A DNA stretch of 64,000 nucleotides from Agapanthus africanus (lineage: Eukaryota; Streptophyta; Magnoliopsida; Asparagales; Amaryllidaceae). The notes below the pieces were generated by a model, which was not told the DNA's origin, ran no database searches, and saw only the letters and a list, made by a program, of their open reading frames with translations. Positions 1-11,285 of the stretch are shown piece after piece; the first letter of the stretch is position 1; each line of letters begins with the position of its first letter. The position numbers were made by a program, and so were the translations under genes. The stretch spans positions 322,324,361-322,388,360 of the forward strand of contig JASDDO010000006.1 of the NCBI GenBank assembly GCA_030015575.1. The letters run 5' to 3'.

Positions 1-1
1 A

Positions 2-310
2 GCCGTCTGGATTAAGAAGTTCATTACGGAACTTCAGGTGGTTCCATCCATTATTAACCCAATACCCGTGTATTGCGACAACAATGGAGCTATGGTTTTA
101 GAAAGGGAACTACGGTCTTATCAGAAATCCAGGCACATCTTGAGGCGGTATCACCTGATCAGGGAGATCATTGATCGCCGGGAGATCGAGATACGGAGAG
201 TGGACACAAAAGACAACAATGCGGATCCATTCACCAAGGGCCTTCCTCAAGTACAGTTCGAGAGACTTTTTGTGATGTTGGGTATTCGATACGCTAACAA
301 CTGGCCCTAG
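2..310 (+). CDS. Ty1/copia polyprotein, RNase H C-terminus (partial)
   Basis: The frame is open from the window edge and ends at a TAG just before the polypurine tract. It reads as the end of a copia RNase H: the motif VYCDNNGA, then KSRHILRRYHLIREI, then the tail NNADPFTKGLPQVQFERL. In this family the domain removes the RNA strand during reverse transcription and is the last domain of Pol. No internal stop is visible in the 103 residues present. The LTR starts 58 bases after the stop codon, as expected for the 3' end of an element. The remainder of the element lies to the left of the window. Confidence 0.9.
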   Translation, partial: AVWIKKFITELQVVPSIINPIPVYCDNNGAMVLERELRSYQKSRHILRRYHLIREIIDRREIEIRRVDTKDNNADPFTKGLPQVQFERLFVMLGIRYANNWP

Positions 311-356
311 AGCAGATGTTGGGTACTCGATACGCCGATATATATGGACTTAGTGC

Positions 357-367
357 AAGTGGGAGAT
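357..367 (+). other. Polypurine tract of the first copia element
   Basis: The purine run AAGTGGGAGA sits immediately before the TGTTGG LTR start. The same string precedes the 3' LTR of the copia element at 59865. In this class of element it primes plus-strand DNA synthesis. Confidence 0.8.
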
Positions 368-2477
368 TGTTGGATATGTATGCCCTAGAGGCCATTATTG
401 TATATGTATACATTTGGATGCTTGGACATATATATGTACAGGACAGTCTTGCTCAATATGATAGTATACTATCTGGTTTGTCTTTATCTTAACATGTGTA
501 TGTTTTACTTGCTATTACATATCTTTTGTACATGTTGATAAAGCCTGTAGGATCATTGCTAGACTACCCACGTTGTGATGGCGATCATACTTGTGGGAGC
601 TGGGTAGTCGGTACGCACATCTTTAAATGGTCCATAGTCGTGGGAGTATCGAGACTGGGCGTCGATATTCTGGAGCAGACTAGTGTATACGTTTCTAGAC
701 CCCGACGAGGGGCGATGGTATGGTTCCACAACCATTGGTCTTTCGCACCTAAGATCGTATACAGGTGCTCACTGGGGGTGAGTACACCGGACGGACTCAC
801 CGAGAACTTCTAGATAGTACTATACCTATCGTCAGGTGGAGGTTCTCTGGTGATATGAGTACAAGTTAGTCTTTAGATCTGAGATCGGCATTTGTCTCAT
901 ATGAGTTCCCACTGTGCTTTGATCACTACCCTACCACGGCTCTACTGAGTCGTGCAAACAGGTTTTGGTTGGGTACAGTCCCGAGCCACATGGAGGCAGT
1001 GAGCGATTGTCGGGGATTTGTCTCTTCCGGTATAGAGAGTCAATATTGCACTGTGTTCGACTGGTCAGGACCATAAGACCTTAACCAAGGCAGTTGGGAT
1101 TTACTGATAGGCTGATCAGTAATTTCCCGGATTGGTCCTAAGCCACATCAGCACGAATTACCGGGTTATTAGGGTCTGACGTTTACCACCTCCCCCCACC
1201 CGGTATGCGATACTCTCAGACGAAGAGACCGGACCGTACGGAGATTGTCATAGATAGACTCGGTAGGGATCCGAATGAGTTTGCTCGTCGGCCTTCCTTT
1301 TCAACAGGTACCCGGGTATCCGTTACGTACAGCTAGTGCCGCTGACGTGCTTGTGATTATGGATTTATCCAGTAACTCACTGCCGGTGTACTGTCGAGTC
1401 TTTAGAGTCCCACACAGAGGGTTTCCCTGGTTCAGGCGAAATGATGTAGTAGCCGTATTGGATACGTACAGGGTCTCGATCGATTGATGTATTTTGTACT
1501 CGGACTTTCGATTGGACAGTTAGTAATACTAGCCGGCTCGGGTTTGAGCCGGATTATTAAATCAGGTATTGATTTAATAGTTTACATATATGTATTTCGA
1601 TATGTATATTCTAGCATTACGTTCTTCGTGTTATTCTATCTCTTTGGGCATTCGTGTTTTTATCCGAATGCAGGTATGTATAAACAGCAGACTGTAATCT
1701 GTATTTTATTACAGATTACCTTCTAGAAGATGGACACCTCATCATGGACTTTTCCATTTATTGATAAAAGAAAATGAGGTGGAAATTAAGGAGAGGGAGG
1801 CATGGTGAGTGGCATGGCTTCAATAGTTCACAAATGAATTATGTATTCATTTGTGGTTACTATTGAAGCATGGCTACACTTGTTTATTCATGAAAATTGA
1901 TACACAAAACATTTGTGTTGATTTTCTCTCACATGGATGCTTCATTATTCTTGGGCTCTCATATTTTGCTCCACCCTTCTCCCTCCTCTTGAGTTTCCTC
2001 CACCTTCATCATCTTCCTCTTCACTACCCTCTCATGAGTTGAGAAGCAAGTGAAGAGGCAAGATAGAGATAGTAGAACACATAGATCTCCACGCTACATC
2101 CTAGACAACTTGGATTAGCAACCCTAGTTCTCTAGTTACTCCTATTGACACCTAGTTAGGAGCTAGAGCCGTGGATCACATCCTTCGGGTGGATCATCTA
2201 CGACAAAGGAGGGTCGGAGAACAAGCTCGATCCCGGAGAACCGATGAAGCCGGAAATAGAGATCAAACAAGTTCAAGGTGGCCACTTGGAGCACATGATA
2301 AGGAAAGAAGACCGAAAGACTTAGATCATTTGGTGAGACTTCTTTCATAGTAGATAGCACTACTAGTTTTGCTAGATAGGTTTATTGGGTTATCCTAGCG
2401 CCGTTTTTGAAACCCTAGAAAAAATTTGTTCTGCAAACCGTCACGTTCGATAGCTCGGGCGTTAAGGTAACCCAACA
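368..2477 (+). mobile_element. Copia 3' LTR, complete (2,110 bp)
   Basis: The LTR starts TGTTGG and ends CCAACA, a perfect 6-bp terminal inverted repeat. It follows an RNase H tail and polypurine tract, so it is a 3' LTR. Three relatives occur in the window: 2478-3478, 52334-54430 and, reversed, about 40.5-42.0 kb. Small frames inside it are not conserved and look incidental. The next base belongs to the interior of another LTR of the same family, so this element jumped into a relative. The left target-site copy is outside the window, so the expected duplication (probably GCTAG) cannot be tested here. Confidence 0.88.
1533..1719 (+). repeat. Hairpin chain in copia LTR 1
   Basis: Successive perfect inverted repeats are visible. 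CCGGCTC pairs with GAGCCGG (1533-1552). TATTAAATCA pairs with TGATTTAATA (1555-1579). GCATTCG pairs with CGAATGC (1648-1671). GTAATCTGTA pairs with TACAGATTAC (1694-1719). A further one lies just downstream near 1829-1854 (CACAAATGAAT with ATTCATTTGTG). Related LTRs carry hairpins at matching places with different arm sequences. Confidence 0.85.
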
Positions 2478-3478
2478 GCTAGTACCGCTGACGAGCTTGT
2501 GGGTTTACCCGTGAAGGGATTGAATATGAAAGTGTTTCGGATTCAATCACATATGATCCTATATAATATACTGCCAGCGTATTGACAGGCCTTTAGAGTT
2601 CCGCAACGAAAGCGCCTACCCGGACAAAATGTTGATATGGTATGTGTATAGGATACGTACTGGAGTTCGATTAAATGTATGATTTAATCGATGTCTGAAA
2701 AATACTAGCCGGTTTAAAAACCGAAATATTAAGTCGAGTGTTGACTTAATAACCGCATTTCGATATGGATTTTAGTATTGTGTATTGGATACACACTCTC
2801 TCTATTTTTATTATATTAGTATGAGGTACTGATATATTATTATTGCGTATACGATACGTAATATGGAAATGTATTTGATACATGTTTTCTTCTCTTTATA
2901 AATATGTATTTATATATATAATGTAAAGAGAAATGATATATGTTAAGAATAAAGATAAAGAGAAAAGAAAAGATTAGAAATGAAATGAAGAAATAAGGAG
3001 TAGACTTCTTCTTACTTCTTATCTTTTATTTTTATTCTCTTCTTCCTTTCTCTTCTCTTCTTCCTTTTTCTTTTAATGTTTATTGTTTGAACATATTTTC
3101 CATGAAAGTTTTTCAACTTCTTTCTCCTTTCTTCAAAAATGGTGGAGTATAGAAATGAATGTGGAATTCAAAAGGAGAGAGTTTTTCTTGATCACATCAT
3201 CTCACACATTAACTTAGCAAGTTAATTGTATGAGTTTCTCCAATAGAAAATAGAGATGAAGTTTCGGATGGTCACTCTTCACCGCGGATCATCTACGGTG
3301 AGACGGTTGACTGGTAGACTGTCTGAAGATCATGAAGGGTCTTCCGATAGACGATCGGACACGGTACAAAGGTTGTACCACTCTAGACTTGCTCTCTTTG
3401 CTTGTTATATTTGCAACTCTTGTATTTAATATGATCTTATTAGGAATTTGGTTCTATGCTTCTCTAGAAAACCTTTAC
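2478..3478 (+). mobile_element. Copia LTR fragment, 5' part missing
   Basis: The sequence is homologous to the LTR at 368-2477 from about its position 1331 onward; compare GCTAGTACCGCTGACG here with GCTAGTGCCGCTGACG at 1331. It runs to a tRNA primer-binding site at 3481, so it was a 5' LTR. Its left part is missing because another element of the same family inserted there. It carries its own hairpins: CGATTAAAT with ATTTAATCG (2668-2690), CGGTTT with AAACCG (2710-2723), and TATTAAGTC with GACTTAATA (2727-2751). The exact LTR end is uncertain by a few bases. Confidence 0.8.
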
Positions 3479-3480
3479 CG

Positions 3481-3493
3481 TGGTATCAGAGCC
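3481..3493 (+). other. Primer-binding site (initiator tRNA-Met type)
   Basis: The string TGGTATCAGAGCC is the usual plant retrotransposon primer-binding site complementary to the 3' end of initiator tRNA-Met. It directly follows the LTR fragment. The same string occurs at 54432 and, reversed, at 21887-21899. Confidence 0.9.
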
Positions 3494-4300
3494 AAATCGA
3501 GAGCCAAATCGAAATACAAGCGGTTGCTTGTTGTTGATGATCCAATTTAAACTAAATTTTGTATCCATGTAATAAATATTATTCTTCCCAACCCAATCAG
3601 AGCTCGGTTCTACCTATCATATGCACCTTTGAATTGGAATATTTTTCCAGGTTTGCTCACTGTATTTTTTTAACATAGTGCACTTGGTTATTAAAATTTG
3701 CATGGGATGCTCATTAATTTTAACAAGGTGCTCTTTGTTATTAAAACTTACTTGATGCTCACTGTTTTAAAATAGTGCTCATTGGTTTAGACTTTGTTCT
3801 CTTTTGTTGCTGACTTGCTATGATATTTTGGTTTTTTTATGTGATTTGTTTATTGCCCTCTAACACACAATTCTTGTGGCAGCCACAACAATTATCTCTT
3901 GCTGCCATTTCAATCATTCCCCTTCACTGCTACATTTTGAATAACAAGCAACTATTTTTTTATGAGAATTTTAAGTCCAGCCCTTTCCCATGTTTAAGTG
4001 CCATGACATGTTAACATTTACATTTATGTATTATGGTTTTATATTTTTATAGAAAAGGGAAAAGAAAAGAAAATGAGAGAGAGAAGGGCCACATGAGTGT
4101 ATGGTAGTGATTTTAAAATATGGAGGTATGGGAGGGGGGTTATGGTTGGCTTGACTTGACCATTTATGTCTTCGTATCATTTCCTTCGTCTTCTTCCTTT
4201 TCGCCTTCTCCTTCTCCACATTCTCCATCCTTATCCATAAACCACAAACACCATGTAAATCACCTCAAAACACCATGAAAACTTCACAAAAAATGTTCAT
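3494..4300 (+). other. Decayed leader of the older copia element; no gene seen
   Basis: No gag or other domain is recognisable after the primer-binding site. Between about 3650 and 3810 there is a degenerate tandem motif of roughly 45-55 bp, with recurring TGCTCACT or TGCTCATT, a T/A-rich stretch, and ATAGTGC or AAGGTGC. Downstream is a pyrimidine-rich stretch (4180-4230). The boundary with the following LTR-like sequence is not resolved. Confidence 0.4.
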
Positions 4301-7300
4301 ACCCTCATCCTAAATATGATGTGGTAATCAAGTCTCCACTTTGAGGCCTTTTTGTAAGCTTGAAAGTTTCCTTAGTTCCCATCTTAAAGTAAAAATCCCT
4401 CTTTTAGCATAAGTTTTCATAACACTTGCCTTTACAATCTAGTTTTGGAGTTCATGTACATGTTTTCTAGTCTTGAATTTTCTAAAATGAGTTTTGGTGG
4501 ATACAACATATAGTGGTGGTGTAGTAGAGAGTTCGTTAGTGATTACAAGTTTAGTAGTGATAGATAACGGTATGTAAGTGCTGGTATCTTTAGTTTTAAA
4601 GACTTTCAAAGTTTTAAAACTTGCTTTCTATTGAGTTTTTTATGTTGAATTTGAATCTGGAGTAGTTTGAGGTCTCTGAAAAATATTTAGCGTATAGATT
4701 AGAGCTGATTAGACCACCAGGAGACACCGCCATAAAGACGAGTCCCTAACTCCAAACCTGAATCGTAATTTGCGGCCAAAACCAATATTTTTGCGGTTTA
4801 CTATTGATATTAGGTGTTGGGGTTTATTCTGTAGGTATTTTAAAGTATATACAAACCTATTTTATATGCTAATTTGCCCCAGATTCTCTTAGTTAAAATC
4901 TGGAGATATTTTACTTAGCTTTTAGCGATATTTTGCGAGTTTTAAAATTTGTTTTTTGGATTTCTATATTGTGACTTGGTTGTTCAACGTTCGTACGTCG
5001 ACGCCGAGTGTATTTTATCGGATTTATCACGCGTTAACCATAGGTTCTAATTTATGTACGTTTCGCTCGTTGTATCGGTTTTGATATGGATTTTTATGCG
5101 ATTTTGTACTGTTTCGATTGTGAGTACGATCGCGGGAGTTTCCGAGACAACGAAAAAAGGCAAGGTATTCGTCGGCTTCGATTAGGACGAGGCGTTTAGG
5201 TAAGTAGATATATATCTACGAAAGAAGTCGGGTGGATGGTGTATAGCACCCCCGCAACCGTAGAAATTAGGATACTATATATATACTAGAAACATATACC
5301 TAGTCTAACCATATGCGTATATCAGTATACTTAGTAGAAGATTTATACCTAATTCTATTTCTTACCAATTGAAATATATATATATATGAGTACCTATTAT
5401 GATATAAATATATATATGATATGAGAATATATATATACACAATATAAGTATACATGATATGATATGAGACAATATGATATGATATGAAATGATATGAGAT
5501 GAGTTGATGTACGCGACTATAGATCCGCACCATATTGATTTGATGATATCATACGAAAGATATTCCATACGTGACATGATGAGAATTGATTGCCGATTAC
5601 GGCCGATATTTATTTCGACTCGAGAAGTATTGTTATTATTTCAAAAGGGAAATTCATGAGATATTTAGAGCCATACTTACTTTCAAAACTAACAATTCAT
5701 TACATGCTTTTAAATGATAACGTCAAGAGTGCGCTACGACTTTTCAAATGGTATTTATTTCAAAAATATCGTAGTCTCTTATTTTCAAAATAACGTTTCG
5801 TACTATTTTAAACTATAACTGTATGACTCATATGTAGTTGGATATTTTAATTCTTGTTCACGTTACGATTTCATTATTCTGTATACGCTCGCATTTCGCT
5901 TTCCTTATTTCCGCATACGCTCGCGCTTCAATTATTTACGATATATACTACATTCATACCTTTAACTCTACTTAACTTCATGTGCTAGGACATGCACACC
6001 ATTACCGATGATTCATGTTGCACTTGCACATACTTGCATATTACACCTACACCTCATCGGTGATTGTCATGCCGCGTACACATAAAGAACATGCTATGTC
6101 ACCCGTATCGCACCATACCTCGTTAGCATTATGGATTACTGTTTAATACCCAGCACCACATACTGTTCCGGATTGTAATTTCTTTACATTACTTATACAA
6201 GCATGCTTATATGAACATAATTGCCATACTATATTCCTACCAATACCTTAGATTGCTGCTCAATTCACATCAGCATGCATTACATTACTATTCTGTGCCT
6301 TTACATGTTGTTCCGTTATTGCTATGTTTTTATGAGATAGTATCTTCATCGGATTTCTGAGATTTGAGAAATCACGGATACAATTTTATAAAAATTGTGA
6401 ATGTTTTAAAAATACGGTTTTCTCTTGATATGATATTTCGGCGTCCATCATGAGTTTTTTCGGTTCTAAGCTATAAGTATTATCCGATTCGAGAAGTGAG
6501 GAGTCGCCGTCTGCGGATACATGGTGGACCCGGTATGGAACCTAGGGGCAAGAAGTTCATACAGAAAGGCGTTGAGTCTGGCTGGGAACACTACCTACCG
6601 GTGACAGTATGAGACTCGGCGGATATGCTGAGGATACCAACCGGAGTGATATTATACAGATGGATATGAGAGCTGATCTGATGAGACGGCGCCTAAGAGA
6701 GGGCCGATCCGAGAGATGGCGTCTGAGATATGAGAATTTACATGTCGATATTGAACACGGGATTTATGAGAATTTCAAGTGTCGATGGACACTCAATGTT
6801 TTATGATGATTTCGAGTGTCGTTGATGAACACGCATTGGATGGTATATATATAAACAAACTATGACATGTTACCATATATTGATACAGACACAGTATAAA
6901 ACACACACACATGTACACATCTGTTACCATATAGTATGATATTATTATTACATTATCACCCAGATAGATCGTTATGCATTCGATTTCTACCTGATAATAT
7001 CTCTTACTTACGAGTTGGCAACTCACCTCTGGTGTGCCATAGTTTTCTTGCAGGACCAACCGCTTGGACCTGTAGCGGCTTGCTGGCACGTTTCCTCTTT
7101 TGGGTGATTTGCTTGGTAGGTGGATTACACTACAGATCGTAACCGCCGCTCATATATTATATTCATTTGTAATTTAGTTAAAAACTCTATCAACCAGACT
7201 TGTATGTTCTTTTGGACTTAAAGACGTGACTTGTATGATATTTTTTACAATTGATATTAATGATGCTTTTGGTAATTATCTTACTCTTTTCTTGTGTTGG

Positions 7301-7562
7301 TCTTCATCTTGAACGTCGTATATATTGCATGATCGTGTTTCCGCTGTTTGGGCGATGAAATAGCTCCCGATTGAAGATGCTGAAATTATTATTATTTATG
7401 TACTGGTTTTGATCAAAATTTAAAAAGGAGGTGCTGCCAAAATTTTAAATGATGAAAATGTTTTCAAACTTTAGTTTAAAAGCACTTGTATTTCAAACGA
7501 ACTCTACTTATACTTTAGAAAGAGGAATTTGATTTCATTTATACCGATTTTTCAACACTTCA
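4300..7562 (+). mobile_element. Old Tekay/Del-like gypsy LTR X, left part (start undetermined)
   Basis: There is no coding capacity. The base composition and layout resemble the long Tekay-type LTR at 7824-10660. The strongest evidence is on the right: Y (7563-29096) is flanked by CTTCA on both sides, and the sequence resuming at 29102 runs to GGGTCGTAACA, a typical LTR end. So 7562 and 29102 were once adjacent within one LTR. I could not find the matching TG start or a target duplication on the left, so the left border is a guess. It may have been a solo LTR or the remnant of a whole element. Confidence 0.5.
5360..5515. repeat. AT-rich microsatellite (GATAT/ATATG type)
   Basis: Imperfect runs of TATA and of GATAT/GATATGA units lie inside the X LTR. 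Reading frames across it are low complexity and not genes. Confidence 0.75.
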
Positions 7563-7823
7563 TGATGATGCTCGATATCGACGATCTCCCATATCGTGAC
7601 ACGTGGCAGATGACGTGTCCCAAAGCTAGCAAGAAAAGACCAGGAACGATACGTCGGTAAAATACCCCGGGTCTGCGGCCCATGGACGTAGCTGGCCCTC
7701 TGCGACCCACCACACCACTCATGTGCCCGCCTTACAAATAACTGTTGGCTCACCTCCGAGCCCCCTACACAATTGGCCTCCTCGGCCCCCTCAGCTCGTC
7801 TCCGGGCTATCGCAGAATCAAGA

Positions 7824-10660
7824 TGTAACACCCGAGCCCAATACTACTGTTTTTCAGTTACTGTTTGAGCATTAGGTGGGACTCATTTCATTTATCTTGC
7901 TTATTTGTGGCTTATTGTAAAATTTTACCCGGAAAAGTCATTTCTGCACATAACAATTTTTAGCATCTAAAATAAAATTAAAAATATCCATCTTGGCCTA
8001 CTCGACACCCCTAGCCTCGTGGTAACGTCCGTGCATTGTGTTCTCGTCCCGTTCAGTGAAACGGGCGAGTTTGGACGGCTACGCGCGAGTACAGGTGTCC
8101 GTTTTGGGGGTATGCTTTTTAATCATAAAACACTTAATTTTAAAATTTGGAACCCGCTTAAAATCCTATTATTTAAATTTCGAATTTTTGGACCCGACCC
8201 GGGCGTGATTTGGAAATGTTTTGTTTAGCGCCAAAATCCCAAATTTTAATAATTTAAAACCTTAGTATATATTTCTCGAACTTACTAATCTTACTGTTAT
8301 ATATTAAATCCTTAAAAATCTTTTAATATATTTCCTAAACCTCTCAATCATCACTCAGCCAATCGCGAGGCTTATATTTCTCCCCGGGCCCCACTTTCTC
8401 TACATCTTTCTCTCTCTATCTCTCATATCTCGCTATCTCTCTCTCTAACCTCATTTTCTCTCTCTCCCTTTTAAATCTCTTTCCTCACTTTTATTTCCCT
8501 CACGAGAACCAGAAACCCAACGGCAGCAACCCTAGCCACCTCCATCCTTGTCGCCGACAGCCCCGACGCTGACGCCGATACCACCAGCACCCTCGCCTCC
8601 TCCTCCTCGTCGCACCCATATTCCCATTGCTTCCACCCTCGCTGCCACCTGTGCTCCCCGCCGCAGCCACCTGTGCTCCCCACCACAGTCACCCGCGACC
8701 ACCTGCGCCGCCCTGGTCGTCGCCGACGATCACCAGACCCCCCAGTGATCGCCTCTGTAAGTCCTCCCCTTCTCTCCTCCTCTCCTTCTTCCCTCCTTCT
8801 CCCTTTTCTGTTCAAGTTCAATTCTTGATGGCCGTAGTTCATCGCAGGCGAAGCACCGGAGCTCCGTCGACGTGGTCGGCAGTCACCATCCCTCCACAGA
8901 CCCTCGTGAGCCCCCTAATCTCTGTCCTTCTTCTCTTCCCTCTTCTTAAGTCTCCATTTGGTTGTTCATTGCAATTCTTGAATTTGTAGTTCGCTGTTCG
9001 CCGGAATCCGGCCGTGCCGGTGACGTGTTCCGACGATCCAGCGTGGTACCCCGACCCGCGTGGTTCCTTTGCTCGTTATTTGGGTTCAATCCGTGAACTG
9101 TGCGTCCGTCGCAAGTTTCCCCGCCGACGTTACGTTCCGTTTTTCCGGTTCGCGACCCGTCGAGGCAAGTACCCCTTGCTACATGCTATACTATATATTT
9201 ATATATGTATTGACGCCCTAAACCTGTAAGATTAGCTTGGTACAATCGTTTTCCATTTCGGTTACAAAATTGCATTATAACATTTTACTGTTAAACATGG
9301 AATTTACAGTTTGCCAATTTAAACCTAATAATCAAATCTACCTGTTCAATCACATTTTACTGTTAAATAGATGGTGGCATTTATCCATGTAGTTCTATTA
9401 CATTCGGACACTCGTATGCATTTAACTTGAAATAACTGTATTGAACCGTTACGTAAACTATTGCACCGCTAAGGGTGCTTAAACCTGTTAACATAACTAA
9501 ACGGCTATATTGTCTTACTGCACTCTTGTGATTCGAATGAAACTGTTTATTATTTACGTCATTGCTTATTTCATGTTATTAATACCCACGTGTGATTACA
9601 TATCTGATTATGAGCACACCCACGATATTGTTTACATCTTGGCCTGACATTGCTACACACACACACACACAGACACATATATATATATATTGATACACCT
9701 GACATGGTACCGTATACTGTTGACTTGACCTGATGTACCATGACCTGACCCGTTACCTGATCTTGTGTCTAATGCCAACAAACCTGACATGTAGTCCTCA
9801 TGGACCGTTCCTGCTGTCTATCCAGACAAACCTGCTTTTACCTGATCCTGTGTTGGCATTAGTTCTTGATTACTGAATACCTGACTCGACATACATAACT
9901 TGGAGGTATGGGGAAATCAAAGGTGAAACCGACTTGTAACTCAACAGTTCGATACCTGTTCTGATCAGTCTTACGGGCTAGGCCAGCCCCGGAGTGATGA
10001 TGCTGACATCACTCGCCCATCCTGCTACCTGTTACTGCCTAGCGGCACGTCTCGGATTCAGCCCCGAGAATCTTGACCGTGGTCCCGGGCACGCACGGGA
10101 TACTATTGAGTTATATCGACGATTCATCAATTGATTTCAAAGACTTTAGGATAGAAAACCTGATAGAACAGTTTAGTTACCCACTGCACACTACCCTGCA
10201 CTGCTTGTTTCACATTATTGCTTTATTCATGTTTATTTTTTTTGCATTGCCTGTTACATTGTTCCTATTATATTACTTGTTGACATGACGCGCTGACGTC
10301 TGGGTTTTGCATGGCCCAGATTCTGTACCGCTGTCGCAGTCCGAGCAGGAGTACTTCAGCCAGCAGGCTGAGCTGTGAGTTCAGTAGTAGTTAGTTTTAT
10401 TTCCTGCATTCATTTCCTGATGTGAGCCCGCATTATGGGACATACTTTTCAGTTATTTATATTGGATCATTTGCTTCCGTATTTATTTATTATTGACTCC
10501 TGTTATTCTGGATTATGGACATGTTTTAAATAGTTTCATCTTGTTCTTGATATCTCTACAGCCGTAATGTGACTGTGGATGGATACTTCCTACCCACAGG
10601 TATCATGGTTGGCTATGTCACGTGCCCAATCTAGCGTACTCTGTGAAGCGGGGCGTGACA
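7824..10660 (+). mobile_element. Solo LTR of a Tekay/Del-like gypsy family (2,837 bp)
   Basis: It starts TGTAACACCCGAGCCC and ends GGGGCGTGACA, with the 5-bp duplication CAAGA on both sides (7819-7823 and 10661-10665). The two LTRs of element Z are reverse-strand relatives of it. No internal region is present, which is the expected product of recombination between two LTRs of one element. Small frames inside, including a proline-rich one near 8548, are not conserved genes. A short AC/AT microsatellite lies near 9655-9690. Confidence 0.93.
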
Positions 10661-10946
10661 CAAGATATCTCGGCCTCCCGCTCGTTCCGGAGCCTCCCGC
10701 CGAGCTCATCCTCCTCGGTCCCATCGACCGACCGACGGCACCAATCGCAGGTGCAACCGCCTCACCTCCGCGAATCTCGCTATGCGCGAGATATCCGCCG
10801 ACCACGTCCCGCGTTCCATGCCATCACGATCCCCCATTAACGAGCATGTCTCATCATTAATGTGGGATCCCGCCTATCACGTGGGCGTGACGCTGGAGGC
10901 GTAACGGCCGGGGTGATTCTCGCGCCTGCATGGCCGTTGCTGCCGC

Positions 10947-10954
10947 TATATAAA
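10947..10954 (+). promoter_or_regulatory. TATA box in the Y 5' LTR
   Basis: TATATAAA lies in the sequence GCCGCTATATAAACCC. The same box is at 28823-28830 in the 3' LTR. It is the likely start region of the element's sense transcript. Confidence 0.6.
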
Positions 10955-11221
10955 CCCTTCTTTCAAACGGTTCAAGTAGGTGATTCTTTCCTCACTAGGC
11001 CGTTACTCTGCTCAAATATCCGGTCTAACTTGATCATCGGAGGGTCCTCATTGGCACAACCATCCCAGGACTTCCTTGCAGGTAGCTCGGCCGCATCAAC
11101 CTCAAACCCATTGAGATTCACACGCTTCAGGAGGCAACCTCCAACTCAATCTCATCCATCCATCGCTGCTCGCAGCAGATCTACGGAAGGTAACATCTTG
11201 ACGTGATCCGACATCCGTCAG

Positions 11222-11239
11222 CTGGCGCCATTTGTGGGA
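11222..11239 (+). other. Primer-binding site of Y
   Basis: TGGCGCCATTTGTGGGAA begins one base after the LTR end plus a G. Element W has the close relative TGGCGCCGTCTATGGAA at 50431. TGGCGCC-type sites are usual in Tat and Athila elements. I did not assign the tRNA. Confidence 0.75.
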
Positions 11240-11285
11240 AGTTCTTGATTCCACTGAACATAGTTCATCTTTCGATCTTAACTCA

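Larger units (their letters stand above)
7563..11220 (+). mobile_element. 5' LTR of Y, interrupted by a solo LTR
   Basis: 7563-7823 and 10666-11220 together match the 3' LTR at 28281-29096 along their length. With the insertion and its duplication removed, both LTRs are 816 bp. It ends ATCCGTCA immediately before the primer-binding site. Confidence 0.92.

Noticed and set aside
2163-2360. Minus-strand 65-codon frame in copia LTR 1
   Set aside because: It is not preserved in the related LTRs and has no start context of interest.
8548-8989. Proline-rich frames in the solo LTR
   Set aside because: They lie in a C-rich transcribed part of the LTR and have no domain. The Z LTRs contain only partly corresponding reversed frames, so this is composition, not a gene.
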